Source: Alphaproteobacteria bacterium
Lineage (GTDB): Bacteria > Pseudomonadota > Alphaproteobacteria > RF32 > CAG-239
Direction of reading: 5' to 3'
Assembly (NCBI GenBank): GCA_017626035.1
Contig: JAGAJR010000012.1
Span: forward strand, 124,001-188,000
DNA: 64,000 nt
Shown piece after piece: positions 1 to 8,353 of the stretch (within the stretch, counting starts at the first letter, position 1; every line of letters starts with the position of its first letter). A program made the translations under genes and the position numbers. The notes beneath the pieces were generated by a model. That model ran no database searches, had not been told where the DNA came from, and worked only from the letters and a program-made list of their open reading frames with translations.

Positions 1-62
1 AAACCTTTTGGCAGGGGTTTGCAAATATTTTGACTTTCTGAAGCAGCAGACAACTGTACCAT
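1..62 (-). CDS. 5' end of an unidentified gene running off the window
   Basis: On the minus strand an ATG at 62-60 opens a frame that stays open to base 1 (about 20 codons; the peptide begins MVQLSAASESQNICKPLPKG). A purine-rich GAGAG lies about 7 bases upstream, as expected for a ribosome binding site. The gene would be divergent from grpE. Too little is visible to name a family, and a chance frame of this length is possible. Confidence 0.4.
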   Translation of the reverse strand, partial: MVQLSAASESQNICKPLPKG

Positions 63-155
63 TTTAAATCTCTCAACATCTAAAAAATAATTAAGCATAT
101 TATAACAACTTTTTTACAAAAGTATAGCTTTTTAAGCTATAAAAAACTTCTGCTC

Positions 156-170
156 TTGACTTGTTATACT
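156..170 (+). promoter_or_regulatory. putative grpE promoter
   Basis: An extended -10 element, TGTTATACT, lies at 162-170 with a TTGACT immediately before it at 156-161. TTGACT is also spaced 17 bases from TAAATT at 179-184, so two overlapping sigma70-type readings exist. A perfect 8-bp palindrome (TATAGCTT, TTT, AAGCTATA at 123-141) sits just upstream and could be an operator. No CIRCE element is visible, so HrcA control is not supported here. Confidence 0.35.
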
Positions 171-229
171 TTAATTACTAAATTTCCTAATATATACACG
201 CCTTGTGAATTAATTTAAAGAGGAAAAAG

Positions 230-799
230 ATGAAAAAGGATAAAAAAGACTTCAAAAACGAGGAAGAAAATCTGAAGGAAGAACTTAACGAAGCTTCCGA
301 AGAAATCTCTGAAGAAGAAGCCTCTGACGAAGCCGCAGAATTTGATGAAGAACTGGAAAAACTCAAAGCCGAAAACCGCCAGTTAAAAGAGGATTTTCTA
401 AGAGCCTATGCCGATGCCGAAAACACTAAAAAACGCTGTGCTCAGGAAATCGAAAAAAACAATAAATACGCTATTTCATCTTTCGCCAAAGATTTGCTCT
501 CCGTTGCCGATAATCTTCACCGGGCAATTACTTCCGTTACCGAAGACAGCAAAGAAAACTGCGAAGGTCTTCTCAAAGGCGTGGAATTAACCGAAAACGA
601 ACTTATGAAAGTTTTCGACAAATTCGGTATCAAGAAAATGGAAATTCTGGACACCGTTTTTGATCCGAACTTCCATCAGGTTATCCAGGAAGTTGAAGAC
701 AAAACCAAACCTGCCGGCACAATTATCGCCGAAGTTCAGACCGGATATATGATTAATGACCGTATTTTAAGAGAAGCCATGGTCGTTGTAACAAAATAA
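230..799 (+). CDS. grpE: nucleotide exchange factor GrpE
   Basis: GrpE releases ADP from DnaK and resets the Hsp70 cycle in the cytoplasm. The 189-aa length is normal. The first 40 residues are an acidic Glu/Asp-rich tail, followed by a long heptad-type helix (about 45-95) and the C-terminal beta domain (about 125-189) with family hallmarks such as FDPNFHQ and the closing GYMINDRILREAMVVV. The ATG is preceded by AAGAGG at 218-223. dnaK and dnaJ are not adjacent in this window. A strong terminator follows, so it appears to be a single-gene unit. Confidence 0.96.
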   Translation: MKKDKKDFKNEEENLKEELNEASEEISEEEASDEAAEFDEELEKLKAENRQLKEDFLRAYADAENTKKRCAQEIEKNNKYAISSFAKDLLSVADNLHRAITSVTEDSKENCEGLLKGVELTENELMKVFDKFGIKKMEILDTVFDPNFHQVIQEVEDKTKPAGTIIAEVQTGYMINDRILREAMVVVTK

Positions 800-820
800 G
801 CCGAAAAAACAATTCTAAAA

Positions 821-853
821 AAAACACTCCGTTCAAAAAACGGGGTGTTTTTT
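821..853 (+). terminator. rho-independent terminator of grpE
   Basis: A nine-pair stem, AACACTCCG (823-831) with CGGGGTGTT (841-849) and one G-U pair, closes a nine-base loop and runs into a T tract, 22 bases after the grpE stop. Confidence 0.85.
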
Positions 854-942
854 GTCTATTATTGTCAACAAAAGATTTGAACAATTCTTTTCTTTGTGAT
901 ATGATTAGACCATAAAGACTAATTCTTACGAAAGAAACTGAA

Positions 943-3060
943 ATGTCCACTAAACTTTTCCTTACTGAATCCGGCTTTTTCTTTATAACAAAGGATGTAC
1001 CTGATAACGGAGAAAATCACCCCTTCAATCAAATAGACTATGCCCAGTTCAAAAATCTTCCGAAAGACAATCCGAATATTTATTATGACATAACAGAACT
1101 TCTCAATACGGAATTCCCGCCGCAAAGCTTTCCTTTCAGAAGAAGAACTTTCAAAAACGGACTAAACCGTTTTCCGGATTTACCTCCGATTGAAAACTAT
1201 ACCGCCTTGTTTGAATACAAACCCGTTTCAGATGACGATTATCTCCTGATGATAAGAAAACTCGGCTATACAATTGAAAAAGACATCCGGGACATTTATG
1301 TAGACTTTGATGAGCTTGGCTATACATCTTACTTTGACAAAGATAAAAACGAGCTGTTCAGTAACGATGACTATCTGGGAACCAATGCTTATGTACAATC
1401 CCAAAACCTGTTTATGAACTTTAATACACCCAGATATCTTTTCAAAAAAGAAGACTATCAAAGATATCAAGAAATAGAAAAACAGAAACAAAAAGACCCC
1501 GCTTCTTTAAACAATCTTTCTCTCAGAGATGAAAACCTTTATCTAACTATCCAAAACTGCTTATCCAGACAAAAAAACTATCTTTTAACCATCACACATG
1601 AAAGCAAACATCAAAAAAACCGTTTTTTAAGAGAAAGAAGACAACTAAAAGCTGATGCAAAAAAACTCTCCTGCGAAGACATCTACAAAATAAACGTTGA
1701 AGATGAACGTTCTGCAAAATTCTCTGAAATACTGGAGGCGGTAAACAACTATTTCAAAACCGGGAAAAATGACTTATTAAATATCTGCAAAGAGGATAAT
1801 CCTTGGCTGAAAGACGCTTTAGAGGGAAAGTCCCCCGAAGAAATTAAAACCTTTTTATCTGACCATTCTTTTCTGCTCAATGCCTGCTTAAAAGATTGGA
1901 ATACTAATTTTGCACCACTATATTACGATCAATTTTCATACAATTGCCCGGAGGATGCCAAACACTACCTTACCCTTCCGGATGACGTTAATCACGAAGA
2001 ATACAACAAACAACGTTCTTTATATTATAGTTTCGAGGTTTATAATCCCGAAACCGGAAAAACAGAAACCAAAGACTTCTCCAAACTGATGACTGTTGAC
2101 GTAACTATCGGAAATGAAGAACAAAACATAATTCAAAAAAGTGAAAGAGAAAGAAAAATTACCGGTAGTGTTTTTCTTGACCCCCAAACTAAAAAAACAC
2201 TTCTTGGAATAATTCAACAAGCCAAAGAAATGCTTAAGGAAAAAATCCGGGTTATGGACAATCTGGAAGAAACCCGTTTGGATGAACATCAAACAGAAAA
2301 AGACTCTTCCGAAACAAATATTAAGCCGCAGCCGGAAATAAAACAGGAACCAAAGGGTAAACCGCAACCAGAACCAAAGGCCTTACCACAACCTAAAACC
2401 AAACCAAAACCAAAGATTTCTGTAGAGGAAAATATCTCCGAACCGAAAGAAAAGACGCCTCCGGAAAACAAACCTCACAACAAAGACTTTGCCGAACCTT
2501 ACCGCAAATTCTATAAAAACGTTGCCAAACAGGAAAACTCCACATATTCCGAAGATGAAAATTCTCCTTACTATAACGCAACATTAACCCGCAAGAACGG
2601 CGAAGAGCTCAACATTGTCGCCACACCGGAAAACCGTATCAGTCTTGGCAGCAAAGATAAAGATAAAAAGCCTAAAATCCCTGATTACAAAGACTTTAAC
2701 GATTTAGCTTTGTTAGCGAAGAAAACCGGTCAAAAAATTATTTTCGGAAATATTAAATCTCCGGAATTCAAAGCACGATTAATGCTGGCCTGTCTGGAAA
2801 ACGGTATTGAAATGAATAATCTTCCAAATTTCTCGGAACTGAAAGGGATTGAACCGGAAACAAAGGAACGGCTCAAAAAGAAACTGAAAGAGCAAACTGC
2901 CGCTGACAAACAATCCAATAATCAGAAAGAAACTCAGGAAAAAAGAAGTAAAATCGAACACAATCGGGACACTGTTCGTCAACAGCAAAAACAAGCTACC
3001 GAAAACAGAAAAGTTATCCAAAATCCGCGTTTCTTGTTAAAACAAGCAGAAAGACAATAA
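943..3060 (+). CDS. unknown 705-aa protein with HExxH motif and LPD7-like C-terminal domain
   Basis: I do not recognise the full-length family. No signal peptide or membrane helix is seen. Residues 219-223 read HESKH, a zincin-type HExxH, and about 30 residues later comes DERSAKFSEIL (about 254-264), which could hold a third metal ligand; a metallopeptidase-like core around 195-270 is therefore possible but unproven. Residues about 455-495 are a Pro/Lys/Gln-rich linker. The segment around 580-630 (DFNDLALLAKKTGQKIIFGN, then SPEFKARLMLACLENGIEM) resembles the LPD7-type domain found at the ends of relaxases and polyvalent proteins. The tail is Lys/Gln-rich. It stands alone between the grpE terminator and convergent ftsK, and only 11 bases separate the two stop codons. 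Confidence 0.8.
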   Translation: MSTKLFLTESGFFFITKDVPDNGENHPFNQIDYAQFKNLPKDNPNIYYDITELLNTEFPPQSFPFRRRTFKNGLNRFPDLPPIENYTALFEYKPVSDDDYLLMIRKLGYTIEKDIRDIYVDFDELGYTSYFDKDKNELFSNDDYLGTNAYVQSQNLFMNFNTPRYLFKKEDYQRYQEIEKQKQKDPASLNNLSLRDENLYLTIQNCLSRQKNYLLTITHESKHQKNRFLRERRQLKADAKKLSCEDIYKINVEDERSAKFSEILEAVNNYFKTGKNDLLNICKEDNPWLKDALEGKSPEEIKTFLSDHSFLLNACLKDWNTNFAPLYYDQFSYNCPEDAKHYLTLPDDVNHEEYNKQRSLYYSFEVYNPETGKTETKDFSKLMTVDVTIGNEEQNIIQKSERERKITGSVFLDPQTKKTLLGIIQQAKEMLKEKIRVMDNLEETRLDEHQTEKDSSETNIKPQPEIKQEPKGKPQPEPKALPQPKTKPKPKISVEENISEPKEKTPPENKPHNKDFAEPYRKFYKNVAKQENSTYSEDENSPYYNATLTRKNGEELNIVATPENRISLGSKDKDKKPKIPDYKDFNDLALLAKKTGQKIIFGNIKSPEFKARLMLACLENGIEMNNLPNFSELKGIEPETKERLKKKLKEQTAADKQSNNQKETQEKRSKIEHNRDTVRQQQKQATENRKVIQNPRFLLKQAERQ

Positions 3061-3071
3061 CTTTTTAAACT

Positions 3072-5339
3072 TTAAAGAACCTCACGGCGTCCGACATGAT
3101 CTGCGGCGGAAACCACGCCTTCTTCTTCCATTCTGTCAATGATTGAAGCGGCTCTGTTATATCCAATTCGCAACCGGCGTTGAATATAGCTGGTTGAAGC
3201 CTTTTTATCATTCCGGACAATTTCCACCGCCTGCCGATACAAATCATCATCGCTGTCCCCGCTGCCGAAATCGCCTTTGTCAAAAACGGACCCCTTGTCT
3301 TTTTCGTTAAGTTCTCCCTGCGTAACGGCTTCCACATATTCCGGAGCTTTCTGGGATTTCAAAAATTCGACGATTTTTTCGACTTCACTGTCTTTTACAA
3401 AACTTCCGTGCACACGTATCGGGCGTTGTCCGGCCGGCATATAAAGCATATCGCCTCGACCGAGAAGCTGTTCGGCTCCTTGTTCTCCCAAAATCGTCCG
3501 GCTGTCGATTTTAGAAGTAACCTGAAAGCTGATACGGGTCGGGAAGTTGGCCTTAATCGTTCCGGTAATAACATCCACCGATGGCCTTTGCGTTGACATA
3601 ATCAAATGCAAACCGGCAGCACGAGCCATCTGAGCCAAACGCTGAATGGCGGCTTCCACCTCTTTTCCGGCAACCAACATCAAATCGGCCATTTCATCAA
3701 CCACAATGACAATATACGGCAGCGGCGTCAAATCCAGATTTTGTTCCTCATAAATCGGCTTTCCCGTCTCAGAATCAAAACCAACCTGCACCGTCCGCTT
3801 AACCGTTTTGCCGCTGGCTCTCAATTCTGCCAATTTCTGATTATATCCGGCAATATTGCGAACATTCATCTGAGCCATGGCCCGATACCTGTCTTCCATT
3901 TCCTTTACAGCCCATTTAAGGCCGATAACCGCCTTGGCCGGATCGGTAATAACCGGCGTTAACAAATGCGGAATACCGTTATACATTGAAAACTCAAGCA
4001 TTTTCGGGTCAATCATGATGAGTTTGCATTCATCCGGACGCATACGGAACAGCAAAGACAAAATCATTGAGTTTACCCCGACGGATTTACCGGAACCGGT
4101 AGTACCGGCAACCAGCAAGTGCGGCATCTTCGCCAAATCGGCATAAACATTGCGGCCGCCGATATCTTTACCCAAAACGATATTCAAATCATTTTTGGAC
4201 ACTTTGAAATTATCATCTTCAAACAGTTCCCTCAGCCATACGGTTTCCCTGTTGGAGTTCGGCATCTCAATACCTATGGTATTAGATCCCGGAACCACGG
4301 CAATACGAACGGAAACCACCGACATCGAACGGGCAATATCATCGGCAAGACCGATAACACGGGCGGTTTTTGTTCCCGGTGCCGGTTCAAGTTCATACAA
4401 TGTAACGACCGGACCCGGACGAACTTTAACAATTTTTCCGTTAACCCCGAATTCCTGCAACACGTTTTCTAAATCACGGGCGATTTTATCCAACTCTTTC
4501 TCTGAAACGGCATTGCCTGATTTCTTCTCCGGTTTGGAAATTAAGTTAATATCCGGATACTGATAACCGTCATCAACCGAAGCCACATTGACGGCCAGTT
4601 TTTCCGCCTGTTTATCCTCATCTTTAAACTTAGGTTCTTTGCGGACTTTCGGTTCTTTGGTTTTCTTCTTACGGGCAGAAACTTCTTTTTCTTCCGCTAC
4701 CTCGCGTTTTTTAAACAAAGCTTTTATACCCGAAACAAAGAACATCACAACAACGCCAATTCCCTTGGCTGCTGCGGCAAAACACCGCCACCAGCTTTTA
4801 CAGGTAATCCCCGCGGCATAATTAAAACCGAGCCACGCCAGAATAAATAAAATCCCGGCAGCAATCTGCCTGCTGTAAGCATAAGTATATAAACTATTAA
4901 TAAAACTCATCAAATGAGAAGCACAAAACTTTCCGGCAATGCCTCCCAGCTTGGCAGCTCCCCACTGGCTCGGCAACAAAGCCAAAAAAGCGGCAAAGAA
5001 AAGAACTCCGGTTACAAAGGCAAACAAACGGGAATAAACATTCACAAATTCTCTCAATCGCAAAAAATTATATCCCCAAATAATCGGAGCAATCAAAAAA
5101 ACCGGCAAAGCCACACCAAACCAAGACAGCGTAAAACCGGCACTTGCCGCCCCGAAAATACCAAGATAATTCTGCACGTCGCCCGAAGCCGCCACATTGT
5201 ACGAACTGTCACCTTCGTCAAAAGAAAAAATACTGGCAATCACCGCCAGACACAAAGTAATTAAAAGTGCTCCGAACAAACGCCAAACCAATTTTGTCAG
5301 AAAAGTTTTTTCTTTTTTGCTGTTTTTACCTTTCGCCAT
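3072..5339 (-). CDS. ftsK: DNA translocase FtsK
   Basis: FtsK pumps DNA at the septum, resolves chromosome dimers with XerCD and anchors in the divisome. Four hydrophobic segments (about 20-200) form the membrane part. A short charged linker (about 205-270) is followed by the RecA-like motor with Walker A GTTGSGKS near 412-419, Walker B IVVDEMADLM, and a C-terminal winged-helix gamma domain (about 690-755) that reads KOPS. The linker is far shorter than in E. coli. Two ATGs lie in tandem at 5342 and 5339. The second is preferred because AAGGTGA ends four bases before it, against one base for the first. xerD lies in this window at 21.2 kb. Confidence 0.96.
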   Translation of the reverse strand: MAKGKNSKKEKTFLTKLVWRLFGALLITLCLAVIASIFSFDEGDSSYNVAASGDVQNYLGIFGAASAGFTLSWFGVALPVFLIAPIIWGYNFLRLREFVNVYSRLFAFVTGVLFFAAFLALLPSQWGAAKLGGIAGKFCASHLMSFINSLYTYAYSRQIAAGILFILAWLGFNYAAGITCKSWWRCFAAAAKGIGVVVMFFVSGIKALFKKREVAEEKEVSARKKKTKEPKVRKEPKFKDEDKQAEKLAVNVASVDDGYQYPDINLISKPEKKSGNAVSEKELDKIARDLENVLQEFGVNGKIVKVRPGPVVTLYELEPAPGTKTARVIGLADDIARSMSVVSVRIAVVPGSNTIGIEMPNSNRETVWLRELFEDDNFKVSKNDLNIVLGKDIGGRNVYADLAKMPHLLVAGTTGSGKSVGVNSMILSLLFRMRPDECKLIMIDPKMLEFSMYNGIPHLLTPVITDPAKAVIGLKWAVKEMEDRYRAMAQMNVRNIAGYNQKLAELRASGKTVKRTVQVGFDSETGKPIYEEQNLDLTPLPYIVIVVDEMADLMLVAGKEVEAAIQRLAQMARAAGLHLIMSTQRPSVDVITGTIKANFPTRISFQVTSKIDSRTILGEQGAEQLLGRGDMLYMPAGQRPIRVHGSFVKDSEVEKIVEFLKSQKAPEYVEAVTQGELNEKDKGSVFDKGDFGSGDSDDDLYRQAVEIVRNDKKASTSYIQRRLRIGYNRAASIIDRMEEEGVVSAADHVGRREVL

Positions 5340-5508
5340 CATCTCACCTTATCATTTCATAATTACCCGGATTATACGCCGCAAATCATCAAAAGATTGT
5401 TAATAAACACTTGGATAAAATGATAAAATTGATTAAAAACTTGACTTTTTACACAATTCCGCTAAAGCTGAAACCCGATATATTTAATAATATAAAGGTT
5501 TTTTATTG

Positions 5509-6453
5509 ATGAAATATACATTTGTATTTCCCGGTCAAGGCTCACAATTCGTGGGTATGGGAAAAGAACTGGCTGACAATTTTCAGTCTGCCAAAGAAGT
5601 ATTTCAGGAAGTTAATGACGCCATCAATCAGGATTTATTTAAATTAATGACCGAAGGTCCGGAAAACGAGCTGACGCTCACCGCGAACGCTCAACCGGCT
5701 TTAATGGCTAATTCCATGGCGATTGTCCGCGTTTTGGAAAAAGACTTCGGAATCAAACTTAAAGATAAAGCGGCTTTTGTCGCCGGACACTCTCTGGGCG
5801 AATATTCCGCCGCTTGTGCCGCCGGAGTATTTTCTTTGGAAGATACGGCTAAATTACTCCGTATCCGCGGGGATGCCATGCAAAAGGCCGTGCCGGTAGG
5901 CGTAGGCGGTATGGCTGCCGTTATGGGAATGTCATTCAAAGACGTTTCCGCTCTGGCTGAAGCTGCCGCTGACGGCAAATACACCTGTGTCGCCGCCAAT
6001 GACAATTCCGACGGACAGGTTGTCCTTTCCGGTCATATTCAGGCAATTGAAAAAGCTGTTGAAATAGCCCCTGAATTTGGTGCTAAAAGATGTATCAAAC
6101 TTCCGGTCAGTGCTCCGTTCCATAGCCCGTTAATGCAGCCGGCCGCTGAGGTTATGGCTCACGCCTTAATGCAGGTTGAAGCCCGCAAACCGGAAATTCC
6201 GCTCATTTCAAATGTTCTGGCTTATGCCGTTAACGACGAAAAAGAAATCGTCAAAAGACTAATTGAACAGGTAACAGGTTCCGTTCGTTGGCGTGAAACC
6301 GTTCTTTATCTGAAAGAAGAAGGCATAACAGACGTTGTGGAACTCGGAGCCGGAAAAGTTCTCTCCGGAATTATCAAGAGAAGTGATAAGGAAATGAATG
6401 CTTTCTCTGTCGGCACTGTTGCTGAAATTGAAGCATTGGCTAAAGATTTATAA
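5509..6453 (+). CDS. fabD: malonyl-CoA:ACP transacylase FabD
   Basis: FabD transfers malonyl from CoA to acyl carrier protein, supplying extender units for fatty acid synthesis. In the 314-aa protein the oxyanion-loop motif GQGSQ is at 9-13, the nucleophile elbow GHSLG has Ser95 after His94, and the second catalytic histidine is His205 in SAPFHSPL. All are intact. ATG 5509 is chosen over the in-frame TTG at 5506; AAAGG at 5494-5498 is the ribosome site. fabG follows after 22 bases, so the two form a fab operon; fabF and acpP are not in the window. Confidence 0.96.
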   Translation: MKYTFVFPGQGSQFVGMGKELADNFQSAKEVFQEVNDAINQDLFKLMTEGPENELTLTANAQPALMANSMAIVRVLEKDFGIKLKDKAAFVAGHSLGEYSAACAAGVFSLEDTAKLLRIRGDAMQKAVPVGVGGMAAVMGMSFKDVSALAEAAADGKYTCVAANDNSDGQVVLSGHIQAIEKAVEIAPEFGAKRCIKLPVSAPFHSPLMQPAAEVMAHALMQVEARKPEIPLISNVLAYAVNDEKEIVKRLIEQVTGSVRWRETVLYLKEEGITDVVELGAGKVLSGIIKRSDKEMNAFSVGTVAEIEALAKDL

Positions 6454-6475
6454 CAACTTAAAAAAGGAAAACAAA

Positions 6476-7213
6476 ATGTTTGAATTACATGATAAAGTAG
6501 CCTTAATTACCGGTGCTGCCGGCGGTCTGGGCGACAAAATTGCCCGCACATTGCACAAACAAGGTGCAACTCTGGCTTTAACGGATATGCGTGCCGAACC
6601 AATGGAAAAACTCAAAGCCGAACTCGGCGACCGCGTAGAAGTTTTCACAGCCAACCTGACCAATCCGGAAGACGTTAAAAATCTGGTATCTCAAGTTGAA
6701 GAAAAACTTGGCCGTATTGATATTTTGGTAAACAATGCCGGCTTAACCCGCGACAATCTCTTCATCCGTATGAGCGATGAAGATTGGCAGTTAGTTTTGG
6801 ACGTTAACCTTTCCGCCGGTTTCAAATTGGCTAAGGCTGCCGTTCGCGGTATGATGAAACGCCGTTTCGGCCGTATCATCGGTATTGCTTCCGTTGTCGG
6901 TGTTACCGGAAACGCCGGACAAGCCAACTACTCTGCTTCCAAAGCCGGTATGATTGCCATGAACAAATGTTTGGCTCAGGAAGTCGGCTCCCGCGGCATT
7001 ACCGTAAACTCCATTGCTCCGGGCTTTATCAGAACTCCGATGACCGATGTTCTGCCGGAAGATGTAAAAGCAGTTCTGCTGGCTAAAATTCCGGAAGCCA
7101 AACTCGGCGAAGCTCAGGATATCGCCAATGTCGTGGCTTTCCTTGCTTCCGACGAAGCTCAGTATATTACCGGCCAGACGATTAACATCAACGGCGGTAT
7201 GGCCATGATTTAA
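6476..7213 (+). CDS. fabG: 3-oxoacyl-ACP reductase FabG
   Basis: FabG performs the NADPH-dependent reduction of 3-ketoacyl-ACP. This 245-aa short-chain dehydrogenase has the cofactor glycine motif GAAGGLG (13-19), NNAG (86-89) and the catalytic triad Ser139, Tyr152, Lys156. The start at 6476 gives the canonical FabG length and has AAAAAGGAAA 6-15 bases upstream. A longer in-frame reading starting inside fabD would add an unrelated tail and is rejected. It ends before two successive terminators. Confidence 0.96.
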   Translation: MFELHDKVALITGAAGGLGDKIARTLHKQGATLALTDMRAEPMEKLKAELGDRVEVFTANLTNPEDVKNLVSQVEEKLGRIDILVNNAGLTRDNLFIRMSDEDWQLVLDVNLSAGFKLAKAAVRGMMKRRFGRIIGIASVVGVTGNAGQANYSASKAGMIAMNKCLAQEVGSRGITVNSIAPGFIRTPMTDVLPEDVKAVLLAKIPEAKLGEAQDIANVVAFLASDEAQYITGQTININGGMAMI

Positions 7214-7235
7214 TTTCGAATTTATTTCGAAGATA

Positions 7236-7263
7236 AAAGCCTCCTTCTCGGAGGCTTTTGTTT
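7236..7263 (+). terminator. terminator of fabD-fabG
   Basis: Stem AAAGCCTCC (7236-7244) with GGAGGCTTT (7250-7258), five-base loop TTCTC, followed by TTTTG-type T-rich sequence, 22 bases after the fabG stop. Confidence 0.85.
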
Positions 7264-7315
7264 TGCCGAGTTTTCTTAAAAAGAAAATTAAAATAGAACT
7301 CACTGACTAATATCA

Positions 7316-7341
7316 AAAGCCCTCTCCTTAGAGAGGGCTTT
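7316..7341. terminator. bidirectional hairpin between fabG and the XRE gene
   Basis: An 11-bp perfect stem, AAAGCCCTCTC (7316-7326) with GAGAGGGCTTT (7331-7341), has loop CTTA. It lies four bases beyond the stop of the minus-strand XRE gene and can serve as that gene's terminator; its symmetric A and T ends also allow use from the fabG side. Confidence 0.75.
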
Positions 7342-7344
7342 GTC

Positions 7345-7689
7345 CTAAATAGCCAACAAAAATTTGCACAAATTCCTGCGGATATCCGGCCGCTGTTTTC
7401 GAATATTGGCAATTAAAATAAGCTCTTCATTTGACAGCTTTGTCCGTTCCCCCTCCAAAATCTCTTCAAAGAAATCCTGCAAGCCAATACCCAAAGCATC
7501 TGCAATTTCCACTAATTTGGAACAACTGATACGATTCTGAGCCCGTTCATATTTTTGTATCTGTTGAAAAGTCAAACCGACCCGACCTGCCAAATCGACT
7601 TGGGTAATCCCTTTCATTTCCCTGAAAAGCCTTAAACGCCGGCCGATTTCAGCATCTATTTGTCTTGTTCTTTCTGTTCCTCTTTTCAT
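7345..7689 (-). CDS. XRE-family transcriptional regulator
   Basis: A 114-aa cytoplasmic DNA-binding protein. Residues about 14-70 form a Cro/CI-type helix-turn-helix (IGRRLRLFREMKGITQVDLA, then VGLTFQQIQKYERAQNRISC), followed by a short helical tail. This layout is common in alphaproteobacterial single-domain XRE regulators whose targets are often unknown. It is transcribed alone, convergent to fabG and downstream of the GNAT gene with 100 bases between. Its regulated genes cannot be inferred. Confidence 0.9.
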   Translation of the reverse strand: MKRGTERTRQIDAEIGRRLRLFREMKGITQVDLAGRVGLTFQQIQKYERAQNRISCSKLVEIADALGIGLQDFFEEILEGERTKLSNEELILIANIRKQRPDIRRNLCKFLLAI

Positions 7690-7789
7690 ATGTCTTACTC
7701 CTGTCTGCTAAAAAACTTTAACACACCTTTTCCGAATAGCACACATATTACTAGATTTTTTTTAATATTACAAATAAATAATACATATT

Positions 7790-8299
7790 TTACAATTGAA
7801 AATTGAAACACTCTTCTTTAAGAACACAACCTGAAATTTGTAAACTGCGATTCAATTCTCGATTTTTAACACCGCCAAGTTTTTTATAAAATTTCTCCGC
7901 CGCAACATTTCCTTCAGCCATAAACAAATAAAAAGGTTTATGCCCGATAAAATCCCGAAAAACATTCACCAACATTTTGCCAACACCTCTCTTTTGACAA
8001 TCCGGATGAACATACAAGGCATAAATTTCATAATCATAACCGGCAAAATCATCTCTGCTTTTTCCGCCGCAGAGATAGCCCTGAATTTTTCCGTAATCGT
8101 CCTCGGCCACCCAAACCCTTATTCCTCTGGATTCCGCCTCTTCTATTGTCTTTTTCCAATTGGAAATTCGCCGGTCATCAGCTTTCTTTTCCGCTAATAG
8201 TTTTTCCGGAATAATTCCTTTATAAGCAGAATGCCAGGTTTCCACGTTAATTCTGGTTATCTCCTGCTCATCGCCGGATTTTGCAACTCGTACTTTCAT
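7790..8299 (-). CDS. GNAT-family N-acetyltransferase
   Basis: A 169-aa GNAT-fold protein. The acetyl-CoA pyrophosphate-binding motif is seen in YALYVHPDCQKRGVGKMLV (about 91-110), with the usual beta strand LFMAEGNVAAEKFYKKLG (about 130-148) following. The N-terminus (VRVAKSGDEQEITRINVETW) is typical of the RimI/YjgM-like groups. The acceptor is unknown. It is separated from the hydrogenase genes by a strong hairpin and so is probably an independent unit. Confidence 0.9.
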   Translation of the reverse strand: MKVRVAKSGDEQEITRINVETWHSAYKGIIPEKLLAEKKADDRRISNWKKTIEEAESRGIRVWVAEDDYGKIQGYLCGGKSRDDFAGYDYEIYALYVHPDCQKRGVGKMLVNVFRDFIGHKPFYLFMAEGNVAAEKFYKKLGGVKNRELNRSLQISGCVLKEECFNFQL

Positions 8300-8316
8300 C
8301 TCTTCCCCTTAAAAAT

Positions 8317-8342
8317 AAGGCAGGATATTGAAATCCTGCCTT
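8317..8342 (-). terminator. terminator of the hydCBA operon
   Basis: A perfect 10-bp stem, AAGGCAGGAT (8317-8326) with ATCCTGCCTT (8333-8342), lies 11 bases beyond the hydA stop. On the minus strand it is followed by ATTTTTAAGG, a short T tract, and it precedes the GNAT start. Confidence 0.8.
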
Positions 8343-8353
8343 AAATTCAATTT

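Noticed and set aside
123-141. Perfect 8-bp palindrome as a terminator
   Set aside because: It is A/T-rich, has no convincing T run on either strand, and lies in front of a promoter; left only as a possible operator.
2279-2420. Pro/Lys/Gln-rich tract in the 705-aa gene as a DNA tandem repeat or CRISPR-like array
   Set aside because: The repeats are short, irregular protein-level repeats in an open frame; no constant-length spacers.
6398-6475. N-terminal extension of FabG starting inside fabD
   Set aside because: FabG has canonical length and a ribosome site with the start at 6476; the extension is out of frame fabD sequence.
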